From Bacillus norwichensis (lineage in GTDB: Bacteria; Bacillota; Bacilli; Bacillales; Bacillaceae_C), in assembly GCF_014836955.1 (NCBI RefSeq), contig NZ_JACSPV010000011.1, forward strand, positions 1 to 64,000: DNA of 64,000 nucleotides. The letters run 5' to 3'. The position numbers were made by a program, and so were the translations under genes. A model generated the notes under the pieces. The model was not told the origin of the DNA and did not search any database. It worked only from the letters and a program-made list of their open reading frames with translations. This document shows, piece after piece, positions 27,379 to 35,423 of the stretch; within the stretch, counting starts at the first letter, position 1, and each line of letters starts with the position of its first letter.

Positions 27379-27612
27379 TATCTTTTTGCATTTGCGATGA
27401 TTGGGTTTTTAACAAAAATAGTGCCATTAATATAGGTTAAATAACGGTAATTGATAGGAAAATAAAGTGAAAAAAAGAGCGGATTTTGTCGGATCTTGCT
27501 TTTAGATTAGAGAGAGCCCTCGTAATGTTGTGGAGGATTGGAAATATGTTACCAAATGGAGGATGTAATTTTTAAAAAGTTCAAAGTAAAGAGAGATCAT
27601 TTCAGCTTCATG
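27379..27612. other. gene-free centre of divergent region
   Basis: AT-rich DNA between the divergent importer and hydrolase promoters. No gene is seen. Confidence 0.5.
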
Positions 27613-27690
27613 TTGACAAATCTGAATTTAACAATAATAATTATATCGTAAACGATGTTTCACATTTAAAACGATGAATGTTTTCGTTTA
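27613..27690 (+). promoter_or_regulatory. promoter and putative IclR operator of the hydrolase gene
   Basis: -35 TTGACA (27613-27618), 17-base spacer, -10 AATAAT (27636-27641). Operator AAACGATGTTT lies at 27650-27660 and overlaps the palindrome ATCGT-AA-ACGAT. A related half, AAACGATGAATGTTT, follows at about 27669. Confidence 0.7.
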
Positions 27691-27841
27691 AATTAGAAGG
27701 GAGAATAATTATATACTTGGCTGCTGGTGTTTCTGTTTTAGGAGATCTGTTAGAAAGTTGTTATTATGTGAAAACAAATTTATCGGACTGCTATGGTAGA
27801 GCTATATTAGAAAAACAACCAAGATAGTGAGGTTTTATTCA

Positions 27842-28630
27842 ATGCCAACAGTACAACTTAGGAACTTTACAATTCATTACGCGCAAGAAGGAAAGGGACA
27901 TCCTTTGATTATTTTACATGGACTTGGGAATAACTCACAGTCATGGAAAAATCAATTGAGTGCACTTAAAGATAACTTTACAGTCATTGCTTGGGATGCT
28001 CCGGGATATGGCAAGAGTTCAGATCCTGCAGAAGAATTTAAACATTTTTCGCAATTTGCGGATGTGCTTAAGGAGTTTGTTGATACATTAGGATATGAAT
28101 CTATTCACCTTTTGGGGCATTCCATGGGATCAGCAATTGCAATCGATTTTGCTTACCGATTCCCTAATTTAGTAGATAAGCTGATTATTGCAGATCCTAC
28201 CCGAGGTGCGGCAGGTTTATCCAAAGAGGAAAATGCAAAAAGACTTCAAGAGCGTTTAGACTCCATTAATAATCTAGATCCATCAGAACTGGCAAAGCAA
28301 AGGGCCGGAAACCTGCTTTCTCCTAATGCTCCTGAAGAGATCGTAAGAGAAGCTGAACGCATCATGTCCCAAGTGAGACCACCAGGCTACCGTTCAGTCT
28401 CTTATTCACTCGGAAATTTAAATCAGATGAGCATATTACCCTCCATTTCCGTTCCGACACTTGTCATATGCGGGGAGCTTGACAAAGTGACGCCTGTTTC
28501 TGAAGCGGAAATTTTCCATCAGTCCATACTAGATTCAAAATTGGAGATTATTCCGGACACGGGTCATTTATGCTACCAGGAGGATCCTGAAACGTTTAAT
28601 GAAAAAATTGTTCGCTTTTTGGAAAAGTGA
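27842..28630 (+). CDS. alpha/beta hydrolase (C-C bond or ester hydrolase type)
   Basis: A 262-residue alpha/beta-fold hydrolase. The nucleophile elbow is GHSMGS (Ser94); the acid is probably Asp in CGELDKVTP and the base His in PDTGHLCYQ. It belongs to the group that includes 3-oxoadipate enol-lactonases and meta-cleavage-product hydrolases. ATG 27842 follows GTGAGG at 9 bases. Its promoter shares the operator motif of the aromatic cluster, so cleavage of a ring-fission product or release of an aromatic acid from an ester is a reasonable guess. Confidence 0.85.
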   Translation: MPTVQLRNFTIHYAQEGKGHPLIILHGLGNNSQSWKNQLSALKDNFTVIAWDAPGYGKSSDPAEEFKHFSQFADVLKEFVDTLGYESIHLLGHSMGSAIAIDFAYRFPNLVDKLIIADPTRGAAGLSKEENAKRLQERLDSINNLDPSELAKQRAGNLLSPNAPEEIVREAERIMSQVRPPGYRSVSYSLGNLNQMSILPSISVPTLVICGELDKVTPVSEAEIFHQSILDSKLEIIPDTGHLCYQEDPETFNEKIVRFLEK

Positions 28631-28650
28631 TGTTTGAGGACAGTTGAAGG

Positions 28651-28680
28651 CTGGCGGAGAATTTCTCTGCTAGTTTTTTT
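28651..28680 (+). terminator. terminator after hydrolase gene
   Basis: CTGGCGGAGA (28651-28660) pairs with TCTCTGCTAG (28664-28673, two G-U pairs) and is followed by seven T. Confidence 0.82.
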
Positions 28681-28712
28681 CTGCTGATGATAATGAAATA
28701 TTTTGCAAAATC

Positions 28713-28747
28713 TTGAGTCTTGTTCATTTTAATCATATGATGATTAA
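28713..28747 (+). promoter_or_regulatory. iclR promoter with overlapping palindrome
   Basis: -35 TTGAGT (28713-28718), 17-base spacer, -10 TATGAT (28736-28741). A 19-bp palindrome, TTAATCAT-ATG-ATGATTAA (28729-28747), covers the -10 box, which suggests repression of the regulator gene by itself or by another factor. The sequence differs from the AAAC-N3-GTTT motif. Confidence 0.68.
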
Positions 28748-28784
28748 TAAGAAAGCTTGATGAAAAACTATTTAGGGAGATGCT

Positions 28785-29540
28785 TTGTCAATGAGTGACT
28801 CAGATAAAGAAAAATATAGTGCAAATTCCTTGGTAAGAGGTTTGGAAATCCTGAAACTATTTAATGAAGAGACCCCCACTTTATCGCTCTCCGAGATATC
28901 AAAAAGCTTGGGTGTCAGTAGAACAGTACCATATCGGCTTTTATATACGTTGCAAAGTATGGGGTATTTGGATCAAGATGAGAATACAAAGCGTTATAGC
29001 CTTACCCCCAAGGTGTTGGAGATCGGATTTGCTTATTTAAGCAGTTTAAAATTACCTGAAATCGCACAGCCATATATGGAAAAATTACGAGACGAGCTTG
29101 GAGCGTCCTGCCATTTATCAATTTTGGATGAAAAAGAGGTAGTATACATAGGAACTGCGCCGGTGAGGCATGTTTCAATGATCAACGTCAATATAGGAGC
29201 GAGGCTTCCGGCACGGGCATTGGCCAATGGAAGGGTCCTGCTCGCATACCAGCCGGTAGGAAGATTGACAGATAAGTTTAATGAAGCGGAGCTTGCTTCT
29301 ATTCAAATAGAATTGGAGTCAATTCGTCAACAAGGGTATGCAATTACCGAAGGTGATTTCCTTCCTGGTATCCATTCGGCAGCAGCTCCCATTTTTGATT
29401 ATACTGGAAGCATAAAGGCTGCATTGAATGTGGTTACATCGGAACCATTATTTCATGAAAATTTCCTTGAAGAAGTGGCTTTGCCAAAAGTAGTTGAAGC
29501 AGCAAAAGAGTTATCTAATCATTTAGGATATAAAAAATGA
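28785..29540 (+). CDS. IclR family transcriptional regulator
   Basis: Regulator of 251 residues with an N-terminal winged helix (about 15-75, TLSLSEISKSLGVSRT) and the C-terminal IclR effector domain (LGASCHLSILDEKEVVYIG and RQQGYAITEGDFLPGIHSAA). The TTG lies 5 bases from AGGGAG and an ATG lies 6 bases further, so the exact start is open. Placed between the hydrolase and MFS genes, it is the only regulator in the aromatic island. It is the best candidate to bind AAAC-N3-GTTT at four promoters, with an aromatic intermediate as ligand. Confidence 0.9.
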   Translation: MSMSDSDKEKYSANSLVRGLEILKLFNEETPTLSLSEISKSLGVSRTVPYRLLYTLQSMGYLDQDENTKRYSLTPKVLEIGFAYLSSLKLPEIAQPYMEKLRDELGASCHLSILDEKEVVYIGTAPVRHVSMINVNIGARLPARALANGRVLLAYQPVGRLTDKFNEAELASIQIELESIRQQGYAITEGDFLPGIHSAAAPIFDYTGSIKAALNVVTSEPLFHENFLEEVALPKVVEAAKELSNHLGYKK

Positions 29541-29548
29541 CTGATTGA

Positions 29549-29588
29549 AATCTTACAAGAATTGAGAGCTTGTAAGATTTTTTGTTTT
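29549..29588 (+). terminator. terminator after iclR-type gene
   Basis: AATCTTACAAG (29549-29559) pairs with CTTGTAAGATT (29569-29579), followed by TTTTGTTTT. Confidence 0.85.
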
Positions 29589-29596
29589 ATATACAA

Positions 29597-29677
29597 AACA
29601 TAATTTTTCATATCAAAAAATTATGTTGACAAACTTATCTGTAAATATTAATATTTTTCTTATATAAAACATTGTTT
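29597..29677 (+). promoter_or_regulatory. MFS promoter with upstream inverted repeat and putative IclR operator
   Basis: -35 TTGACA (29626-29631), 17-base spacer, -10 TAATAT (29649-29654). Operator AAACATTGTTT lies at 29667-29677. Just upstream of the -35 is a 12-bp perfect inverted repeat (AACATAATTTTT at 29597-29608 with its complement at 29616-29627), possibly a second regulatory site. Confidence 0.75.
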
Positions 29678-29743
29678 CAATAAAATATATTGAAAGGGGT
29701 TTCTATTTACGGAAAATTCAAATAAGGAATTAAAGGAGAGTCT

Positions 29744-31009
29744 ATGATGTTCTCAAACAACAAAAGATGGCTTTATATCGCTGTACCGATTTTCTTTTTT
29801 TGGTTTTTTGGACAAATTGACAAGATGGGGATATCTGTAATCCAGACAGATCCCGAATTTTTAAAAGCTTTGGGGTTAACCGGAGAGGACCGAAGCGCCA
29901 AAATCGGCATGATCACATTTGTATTCACTGTATCGTATGCGCTTTCAAACTTGTTCTGGGGAGTAATTATCGATAAGCTGGGAGCGCGCCAAACAGCTAT
30001 TTTGGGGCTGGGGGTCTGGACAGTAACAATGATAATGGCTGGCTTATCAAGTACATATGAAATGTTTTTAGCCAGCAGAATTATCCTTGGATTGGGAGAA
30101 GGTATGATGATTCCGGTCTCAGGGAAATTCATTTCAAGCTGGTTTAACCGAAGGGAATTAGGAAAGGCCCAAGCATCGTGGATTACAGGAAACTATTTAG
30201 GACCGGCATTAGGAGCATTTATACTTGTATTTATTATTGCAAGCTTCCATTGGCAGGCTGCATTCTTTATCCTTGCTGGCTTTAATTTATTTATCAACAT
30301 CCCTATGTTCTTGTTCTTAACAAGGAATACGCCAGAAGAACATCCTGGATTGAGTAAAGAAGAGTTGACCTATATCCGGGCAACGAATCAAGAGGATGAG
30401 GTGGCTGATGGAAAGTTTATCCAAGATTTCCGTTATTGGATCGTTTGGATTGGAATGCTGATTGCTTCCTTTCTATTCTTCGGCATCAGTATATGGCTAC
30501 CGACATATTTGGTTGAAGCGCGCGGATTTGCTCAAGAGGGTATGAAAAATATTACATCAGTTTCCTGGTTATTTGCATTGCTGTTCGTGCTGGCCTGTGG
30601 TTATTTGTCAGATAAGACAAGAAGGCCAAGCCTAATGGCTACTATCTTATTCGGTTTGACAGCGCTCTTTCTTTCTTATGCCATCATGGCGCCAAATGCA
30701 ATTGTTGCTGGTCTTTGTATGGGTCTTGCCATGGGAGCCCAAGGTGGCGTTTTTCATTTGAGCAATCTCTTTATTGTTAAGTTTTCAACACCTGAAACTG
30801 CTGGACGTGCTGCGGGTCTCATGGGATTTACAAATATAATGGGAGGCTTCTCAAGCTACATTATGGGCTGGCTCCGTGATACATCCGGCGGAAGCTTCAG
30901 TTCTTCCATCATTATGCTGATTGTTGCTTCGCTTCTGGGTTTATTGGCTTACCTTTTCGCATTGAAAAAAGAAGCTGCAGAAGTTCGCCTGTTTAAGCAA
31001 ATGATGTAG
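29744..31009 (+). CDS. MFS transporter, aromatic acid/anion:cation symporter type
   Basis: A 421-residue, 12-helix major facilitator protein. The loop-2 motif is DKLGARQTAILG and the helix-4 region ASRIILGLGEGMMIPVS is like that of the anion:cation symporter family, which takes up aromatic acids and sugar acids. AAAGGAG precedes the ATG. It has its own promoter with the shared operator and its own terminator, and sits directly before the catabolic genes, so it is the probable proton-driven importer of the pathway substrate. Confidence 0.9.
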   Translation: MMFSNNKRWLYIAVPIFFFWFFGQIDKMGISVIQTDPEFLKALGLTGEDRSAKIGMITFVFTVSYALSNLFWGVIIDKLGARQTAILGLGVWTVTMIMAGLSSTYEMFLASRIILGLGEGMMIPVSGKFISSWFNRRELGKAQASWITGNYLGPALGAFILVFIIASFHWQAAFFILAGFNLFINIPMFLFLTRNTPEEHPGLSKEELTYIRATNQEDEVADGKFIQDFRYWIVWIGMLIASFLFFGISIWLPTYLVEARGFAQEGMKNITSVSWLFALLFVLACGYLSDKTRRPSLMATILFGLTALFLSYAIMAPNAIVAGLCMGLAMGAQGGVFHLSNLFIVKFSTPETAGRAAGLMGFTNIMGGFSSYIMGWLRDTSGGSFSSSIIMLIVASLLGLLAYLFALKKEAAEVRLFKQMM

Positions 31010-31019
31010 GTTTCATATG

Positions 31020-31058
31020 CGTACAGATGCATGAAAGAGCGTCTGTACGTTTTTTTGT
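31020..31058 (+). terminator. terminator after MFS gene
   Basis: CGTACAGA (31020-31027) pairs with TCTGTACG (31042-31049), extended by GC pairs, then TTTTTTT. Confidence 0.82.
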
Positions 31059-31147
31059 TTCTTTAAAAGCCGTGTTCGATAGAGGAGTCTATTACCAATT
31101 CATAGGTGTGTATCTATATAGCTATTGAATTTTCTTAAAAATTAATC

Positions 31148-31201
31148 TTGACAACGCTATCATTATTGATTACGATAAACTCATAAATTAAAACAATGTT
31201 T
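31148..31201 (+). promoter_or_regulatory. promoter and putative IclR operator of the main catabolic operon
   Basis: -35 TTGACA (31148-31153), 17-base spacer, -10 TACGAT (31171-31176). Operator AAACAATGTTT lies at 31191-31201, about 14 bases after the -10, as at the other three promoters. It probably drives the cupin-to-VOC gene series. Confidence 0.75.
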
Positions 31202-31251
31202 CGTATATAAAACAATAGAGAATTTGTATACGAAAAAGGAGGAAGTTGAGA

Positions 31252-31788
31252 ATGGCAAAAGAGAAATTTTCAGTTGAAGAGTTTGAGAAAAAGTACGTGG
31301 CAAGACTGAAAGATCGCACGCTTGATTGGAACGTATTGAAGTTTCAGGAGGAAGTTGATCCTCAGTACAAAAGGGCTCAAATGCGTTATATCGGACGGGG
31401 AGCCACTGCAAACGCAGATTCAAATGTTATAGCGGCAGAGCATTTCACTTTAAGCACAATGGTTTTACCTGCGGGATGTGTTGGTCCTCTACATTTGCAC
31501 GATGATGTTGAAGAAGTTTTCTTCATCTTAAAAGGTCAGGTCACAGCACTCATTAAAGAAGTAGATTGCGATGAAATTCATGAGATTAAGTTAAATGAAA
31601 GGGATTGCATTAGCAGCCCTCCGGGAGTTCATCGAGGAATTCGTAATGATAGCGATGAGGAAGCATTGATGCTAGTTATGCTCGGGGCAAATAAGCCTAA
31701 TTTACCAACTTATCCTGAAGGTAGCGCACTTGAAGAACTTCGCAAGCAGCGTGCTGCAGAAAGAGAAGCTATCATTAGCGGGAAGTAA
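31252..31788 (+). CDS. cupin domain protein
   Basis: A 178-residue single-cupin protein. Motif 1 is HLHDDVEEVFF (His81, His83, Glu87/88) and motif 2 is near SSPPGVHRGIRN with His about 126, enough for a metal site. It could be a small dioxygenase, isomerase or decarboxylase acting on a ring-cleavage product. AAGGAGGAAG precedes the ATG by about 8 bases. It is the first gene of the operon, 72 bases before the extradiol dioxygenase gene. Confidence 0.82.
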   Translation: MAKEKFSVEEFEKKYVARLKDRTLDWNVLKFQEEVDPQYKRAQMRYIGRGATANADSNVIAAEHFTLSTMVLPAGCVGPLHLHDDVEEVFFILKGQVTALIKEVDCDEIHEIKLNERDCISSPPGVHRGIRNDSDEEALMLVMLGANKPNLPTYPEGSALEELRKQRAAEREAIISGK

Positions 31789-31860
31789 GCGCTGTAAGGA
31801 TTGATGGCAAGACTTCAGAGGAGTGAAAGCTACTTTACTATTAATGGGAGGTCCAAACTT

Positions 31861-32781
31861 ATGTTAGGCATTACTCATTTACGCCATATTAGCTTGATCA
31901 CCCCCAATATTGATAAGCAATTTGCATTTTATGAAAAAGTATGGGGATTGGATAAGGTTGATACTCCAGAAGATAATGGGGCAGCTTACTTTCGAGGTGC
32001 GGGGCCTGAACATCATATTTTAAGCCTCCACGAAGGGGGGAATCCTGGGCTACACCATATTGCTTTTGGAATGGTGGATAAAAACTCAGTAGATCAGGCA
32101 GCAGAGATTCTGCAATCTAAAAATGTGATCATCGTGGATCCGCCAGGTTATTTAAATAAGGCTGGCGGTGGATATGGACTCCGTTTTCTTGATCCTGAAA
32201 ATCGTCTGATTGAGTTGTCTGCATGGGCCGAAGTGCATACCTCCATCTGGAATAAAAAGAATGTGGACCCTGTAAAACTAAATCATGTCGTCATGAATAC
32301 AAAGGATTTGGATATGATTGTTGAGTTTTATACGGATGTTCTTGGTTTTAAAGTTACCGACTGGAGTGAACATCAAATGTCATTCCTCAGATGTAACAAA
32401 AAGCATCATTCTATTGCTTTTAACCAGGGAACACATGCATCAGTCAATCACATTGCATATGAGCTCGATTCGGTGAACGAAGTGATGAGAGGAATTGCCA
32501 ATGTCAGGGAAGCGGGCCTGAAAGAGTTATGGGGTCCGGGCAGACATGGACCGGGAGATAATATTTTCTGTTATTTCCAAGATCCAGGTGGATTTGTAAT
32601 GGAGTACACATGTTATCTTGAGACGATTGAAGATGAATCTGAGTGGCAGGCTAGGGTATGGAAACGTGTTCCACATCTTATGGACCAATGGGGAATAGCC
32701 GGACCACCGACTCCGGAAGCCCGAAAAGCCATGGGTGGAGAGCCTGATCCAGGATGGGCTGCGGTTAATATTGCTAAGTAA
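31861..32781 (+). CDS. type I extradiol ring-cleavage dioxygenase (catechol 2,3-dioxygenase-like)
   Basis: Fe(II) enzyme opening a catecholic ring next to the two hydroxyls. It has 306 residues and two VOC modules (about 4-125 and 138-255), as in type I extradiol enzymes. The C-terminal module keeps the facial triad: His142 (LNHVVM), His197 (VNHIAY) and Glu248 (FVMEYT). ATG 31861 is set by GGGAGG upstream. The C-terminus is rich in Trp, Arg and Pro, a normal tail. It should act on the diol produced by the Rieske dioxygenase and diol dehydrogenase in the same operon. Confidence 0.9.
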   Translation: MLGITHLRHISLITPNIDKQFAFYEKVWGLDKVDTPEDNGAAYFRGAGPEHHILSLHEGGNPGLHHIAFGMVDKNSVDQAAEILQSKNVIIVDPPGYLNKAGGGYGLRFLDPENRLIELSAWAEVHTSIWNKKNVDPVKLNHVVMNTKDLDMIVEFYTDVLGFKVTDWSEHQMSFLRCNKKHHSIAFNQGTHASVNHIAYELDSVNEVMRGIANVREAGLKELWGPGRHGPGDNIFCYFQDPGGFVMEYTCYLETIEDESEWQARVWKRVPHLMDQWGIAGPPTPEARKAMGGEPDPGWAAVNIAK

Positions 32782-32786
32782 ACCAA

Positions 32787-32818
32787 TGGGGGACATTTCA
32801 TATGTTGAAAGGTCCCCT
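32787..32818 (+). other. hairpin between operon genes
   Basis: GGGGGAC pairs with GGTCCCC, with TTTCA/TGAAA inside, just after the dioxygenase stop. No T-run follows, so it may protect or process mRNA rather than end transcription. Confidence 0.5.
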
Positions 32819-32901
32819 ATCTAATAAAAAACGGGCAAGAGGCAGGAGTGTCTTGCTTTGATCTTCAACCATTATAGGGCCTAAGGGAGGAGAAAGAATA
32901 G

Positions 32902-33693
32902 ATGGATCTCGGGCTTAAAGACAAAGTAGCTGTTATCATGGGCGGCACATCAGGAGTAGGTTTAAAAACAGCAGAAACATTTCTGCAAGAAGGCGCAAAA
33001 GTTGCCATATGCGGCCGAAGCAAGGAACGAATTGAAAAAGCGAGCAATCATTTGTTTTTATTCGGGAGCAAGGAAGATATTTACGCTGATCAATGTGATG
33101 TTACGTCAAAAGAAGACGTTGATTCATTTATCAAGGCAACAGCGAATTACTTTGGAGGTCTTGACATCCTAGTCAATGCTGCAGGACAAAGCGTTATGGG
33201 ATACTTTTTTGAGATCACAGATGAACAATGGCAAGAGCAGATTCAATTGAAATATTTTGCCATCATTTACGCGGTACGTGCTGTACATCCTTATCTAGTG
33301 AAAAGAGGGGGCGGCAGAATTATTAATATCAATGCAACCCTTGCGAAAGAACCGGAGCGTCATATGGTAGCAACAGCTGCAACACGCGCTGGACTTTTGA
33401 ATTTGAGTAAAACTTTATCCCAAGAATTGGCTCAGGACAATATCTTGGTGAATTCCGTCAGTCTCGGATTGATTAAAACAGATCAATGGGAGAGAAGAAG
33501 ATTAAAGAGTGCGCCAGATAAAGATCCAGAAGAATATTATGCGGATCTGGCGAAGAAGCGGAATATCCCGCTTGGCAGGGTTGGAGAAGCGGAAGAAGTG
33601 GCAGATGTGATCGTTTTCTTGGCTTCTGAAAAGTCCAGCTATGTAGCAGGTTCAACGATAGAAACAGCAGGAGCGCTAGGAAAAGCACTTTAA
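32902..33693 (+). CDS. SDR-fold protein lacking the catalytic triad
   Basis: A 263-residue Rossmann protein with a normal cofactor motif (GGTSGVG near residue 14) and the NAAG segment. Where SDRs carry Ser and YxxxK, this one reads INATLAKEPE and MVATAATRAG, so Tyr is replaced by Thr and Lys by Arg and the Ser is also absent. It may have another catalytic mode, another substrate class, or be a non-oxidoreductase partner. GGGAGGAG precedes the ATG. It lies between the extradiol dioxygenase and TPP-enzyme genes. The other SDR of the cluster has a normal triad. Confidence 0.82.
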   Translation: MDLGLKDKVAVIMGGTSGVGLKTAETFLQEGAKVAICGRSKERIEKASNHLFLFGSKEDIYADQCDVTSKEDVDSFIKATANYFGGLDILVNAAGQSVMGYFFEITDEQWQEQIQLKYFAIIYAVRAVHPYLVKRGGGRIININATLAKEPERHMVATAATRAGLLNLSKTLSQELAQDNILVNSVSLGLIKTDQWERRRLKSAPDKDPEEYYADLAKKRNIPLGRVGEAEEVADVIVFLASEKSSYVAGSTIETAGALGKAL

Positions 33694-33722
33694 ATATTAT
33701 TGGATCGAGGGTTGAGTGTGTA

Positions 33723-35408
33723 ATGGAAACAAAACAACAGGTGGAATATACAGTTGCAGACGCAGTTGTCAAAGAGCTGGTAAATACCGGTGTTGAAGTC
33801 GCTTTTGGCATCGTAAGCATACATAATATGCCAATTTATGATGCAATACTCAGAAATGGAAAGATCCAGCTTATTTGTTCAAGGGGAGAAAGCGGAGCTG
33901 TCAACATGGCTGATGGTTATGCACGTGCAACAGGAAAACTGGGTGTTGTGATTACCAGTACTGGAACTGGAGCAGGAAATGCAGCAGGTTCATTGGTTGA
34001 AGCCTGGGCGGCAGGAGTGCCAGTTCTTCACTTAACAGGTGAGATAGCATCTCCTTATCTTGGAACTGGTAAGGGCTACATACATGAATGTAAAGACCAG
34101 CTGTCCATGATGAATGGAGCCTGTAAGAACGCCTATCGGCTGAGACAACCCGAACAGGCATCTTCTTTGATGAGAAAGTCTATCCAAGAAGCTTTGGCTG
34201 CACCTACAGGGCCGATCTCTCTTGAGATACCGATAGATTTTCAATCTGCCATCATCGGAGATGTGACTCTTGAAGAAATACAAGTTAAAAGTTTACCTGA
34301 AAAGAAACCAGTCGTTCCAGAGCAGGTCACTGCGATGATTTCACGATCAAAGCGACCAGTTATCTGGGCTGGAAGCGGTGTGAATGCATCAGGAGCTTCG
34401 AAGCAGCTACGTAAACTGGCTGAAATCATAGGGGCCGCTGTCATTACAAGCCAATCAGGGAAAGGCTCGATTCCTGAAGATCATGAACAATGTATTGGAC
34501 ATTTTGCAGCTTATGAGGCTACAAAACAGTTTTTAAAGAGTGCAGATTTATTGATTAGTGTTGGTGTTAGATTTAGAGGTAATGAAACTTCAAATTGGAA
34601 AGTGCCTATACCTAAAGAACATGTTTCAATAGATGCCGATTGGTTAGCCATGAATAGGAACTATAATACCACTATTGGACTGGTGGGAGATGCCAAAGAT
34701 ATCTTGAGCGGCATGGTTGAAGAACTGGAAAAACAATCCCCAGAAACAAAAACCTCCTATTTAGAAGAAGTGCGTAAGCTGAGAAAAGCTGTTCGTACCC
34801 AATTGCGAGAAACACTTGGACCTTATGAGAAGTTTTTGGATGGAATGAAAGAAGTGCTTCCACGAGATACTATTTTAGTTCGTGATGTAACAGTTCAGGC
34901 GAATGTATGGGGAAGCCGATTATATGAAATCTATGAACCTGGCACTTCCATACATGCATCTGGAGGGGGAATCGGTCAGGGGTTGCCAACCGCTATTGGA
35001 GCGCAAGTTGGCTGTAAAGATAAGACAGTTGTCTTAATGGCCGGTGATGGCGGATTTATGGTCAATGCGGGGGAAATGGTGACAGCAGCTGAGGAACAGC
35101 TTCCATTGATCATCATTTTATTCGATGATTCAGGATACGGTGTTCTGAGAAACATACAAGATGCGGCATATGGACGCCAGATAGCTGTAGATTTATTAAG
35201 CCCCGATTTTGTAAAAATGGCAGAGGCCATGCACTTTGATGCAGTGAAAATTCAATCAGCAGATGAATTTGTACGGGAACTGAAGAAATCGATGGATAAC
35301 CGCAAACCATCAATGATTGTTGTGGATATGGATAAGGTTGGACCGATGGCAAAGCCATTTGGTGGACCTCCAGGAGCAGCAGAGGCATTTAAACCGAAAA
35401 AACTATGA
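33723..35408 (+). CDS. thiamine-diphosphate-dependent enzyme (acetolactate synthase/benzoylformate decarboxylase superfamily)
   Basis: A 561-residue three-domain TPP enzyme acting on a 2-oxo acid or acyloin. The catalytic Glu56 is in CSRGESGAVNMADGYAR. The diphosphate motif begins GDGG at 441, but at its end, where most relatives have Asn-Asn or Asn-Asp, it reads LFDDSGYG (Asp468-Asp469). Asp can bind the metal, so the enzyme is probably active. In context it could decarboxylate an aryl- or aliphatic 2-oxo acid to an aldehyde for the ALDH gene that follows 15 bases later. Ligase or lyase activity is equally open. Confidence 0.86.
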   Translation: METKQQVEYTVADAVVKELVNTGVEVAFGIVSIHNMPIYDAILRNGKIQLICSRGESGAVNMADGYARATGKLGVVITSTGTGAGNAAGSLVEAWAAGVPVLHLTGEIASPYLGTGKGYIHECKDQLSMMNGACKNAYRLRQPEQASSLMRKSIQEALAAPTGPISLEIPIDFQSAIIGDVTLEEIQVKSLPEKKPVVPEQVTAMISRSKRPVIWAGSGVNASGASKQLRKLAEIIGAAVITSQSGKGSIPEDHEQCIGHFAAYEATKQFLKSADLLISVGVRFRGNETSNWKVPIPKEHVSIDADWLAMNRNYNTTIGLVGDAKDILSGMVEELEKQSPETKTSYLEEVRKLRKAVRTQLRETLGPYEKFLDGMKEVLPRDTILVRDVTVQANVWGSRLYEIYEPGTSIHASGGGIGQGLPTAIGAQVGCKDKTVVLMAGDGGFMVNAGEMVTAAEEQLPLIIILFDDSGYGVLRNIQDAAYGRQIAVDLLSPDFVKMAEAMHFDAVKIQSADEFVRELKKSMDNRKPSMIVVDMDKVGPMAKPFGGPPGAAEAFKPKKL

Positions 35409-35423
35409 TTGGGAGGCATGAGG

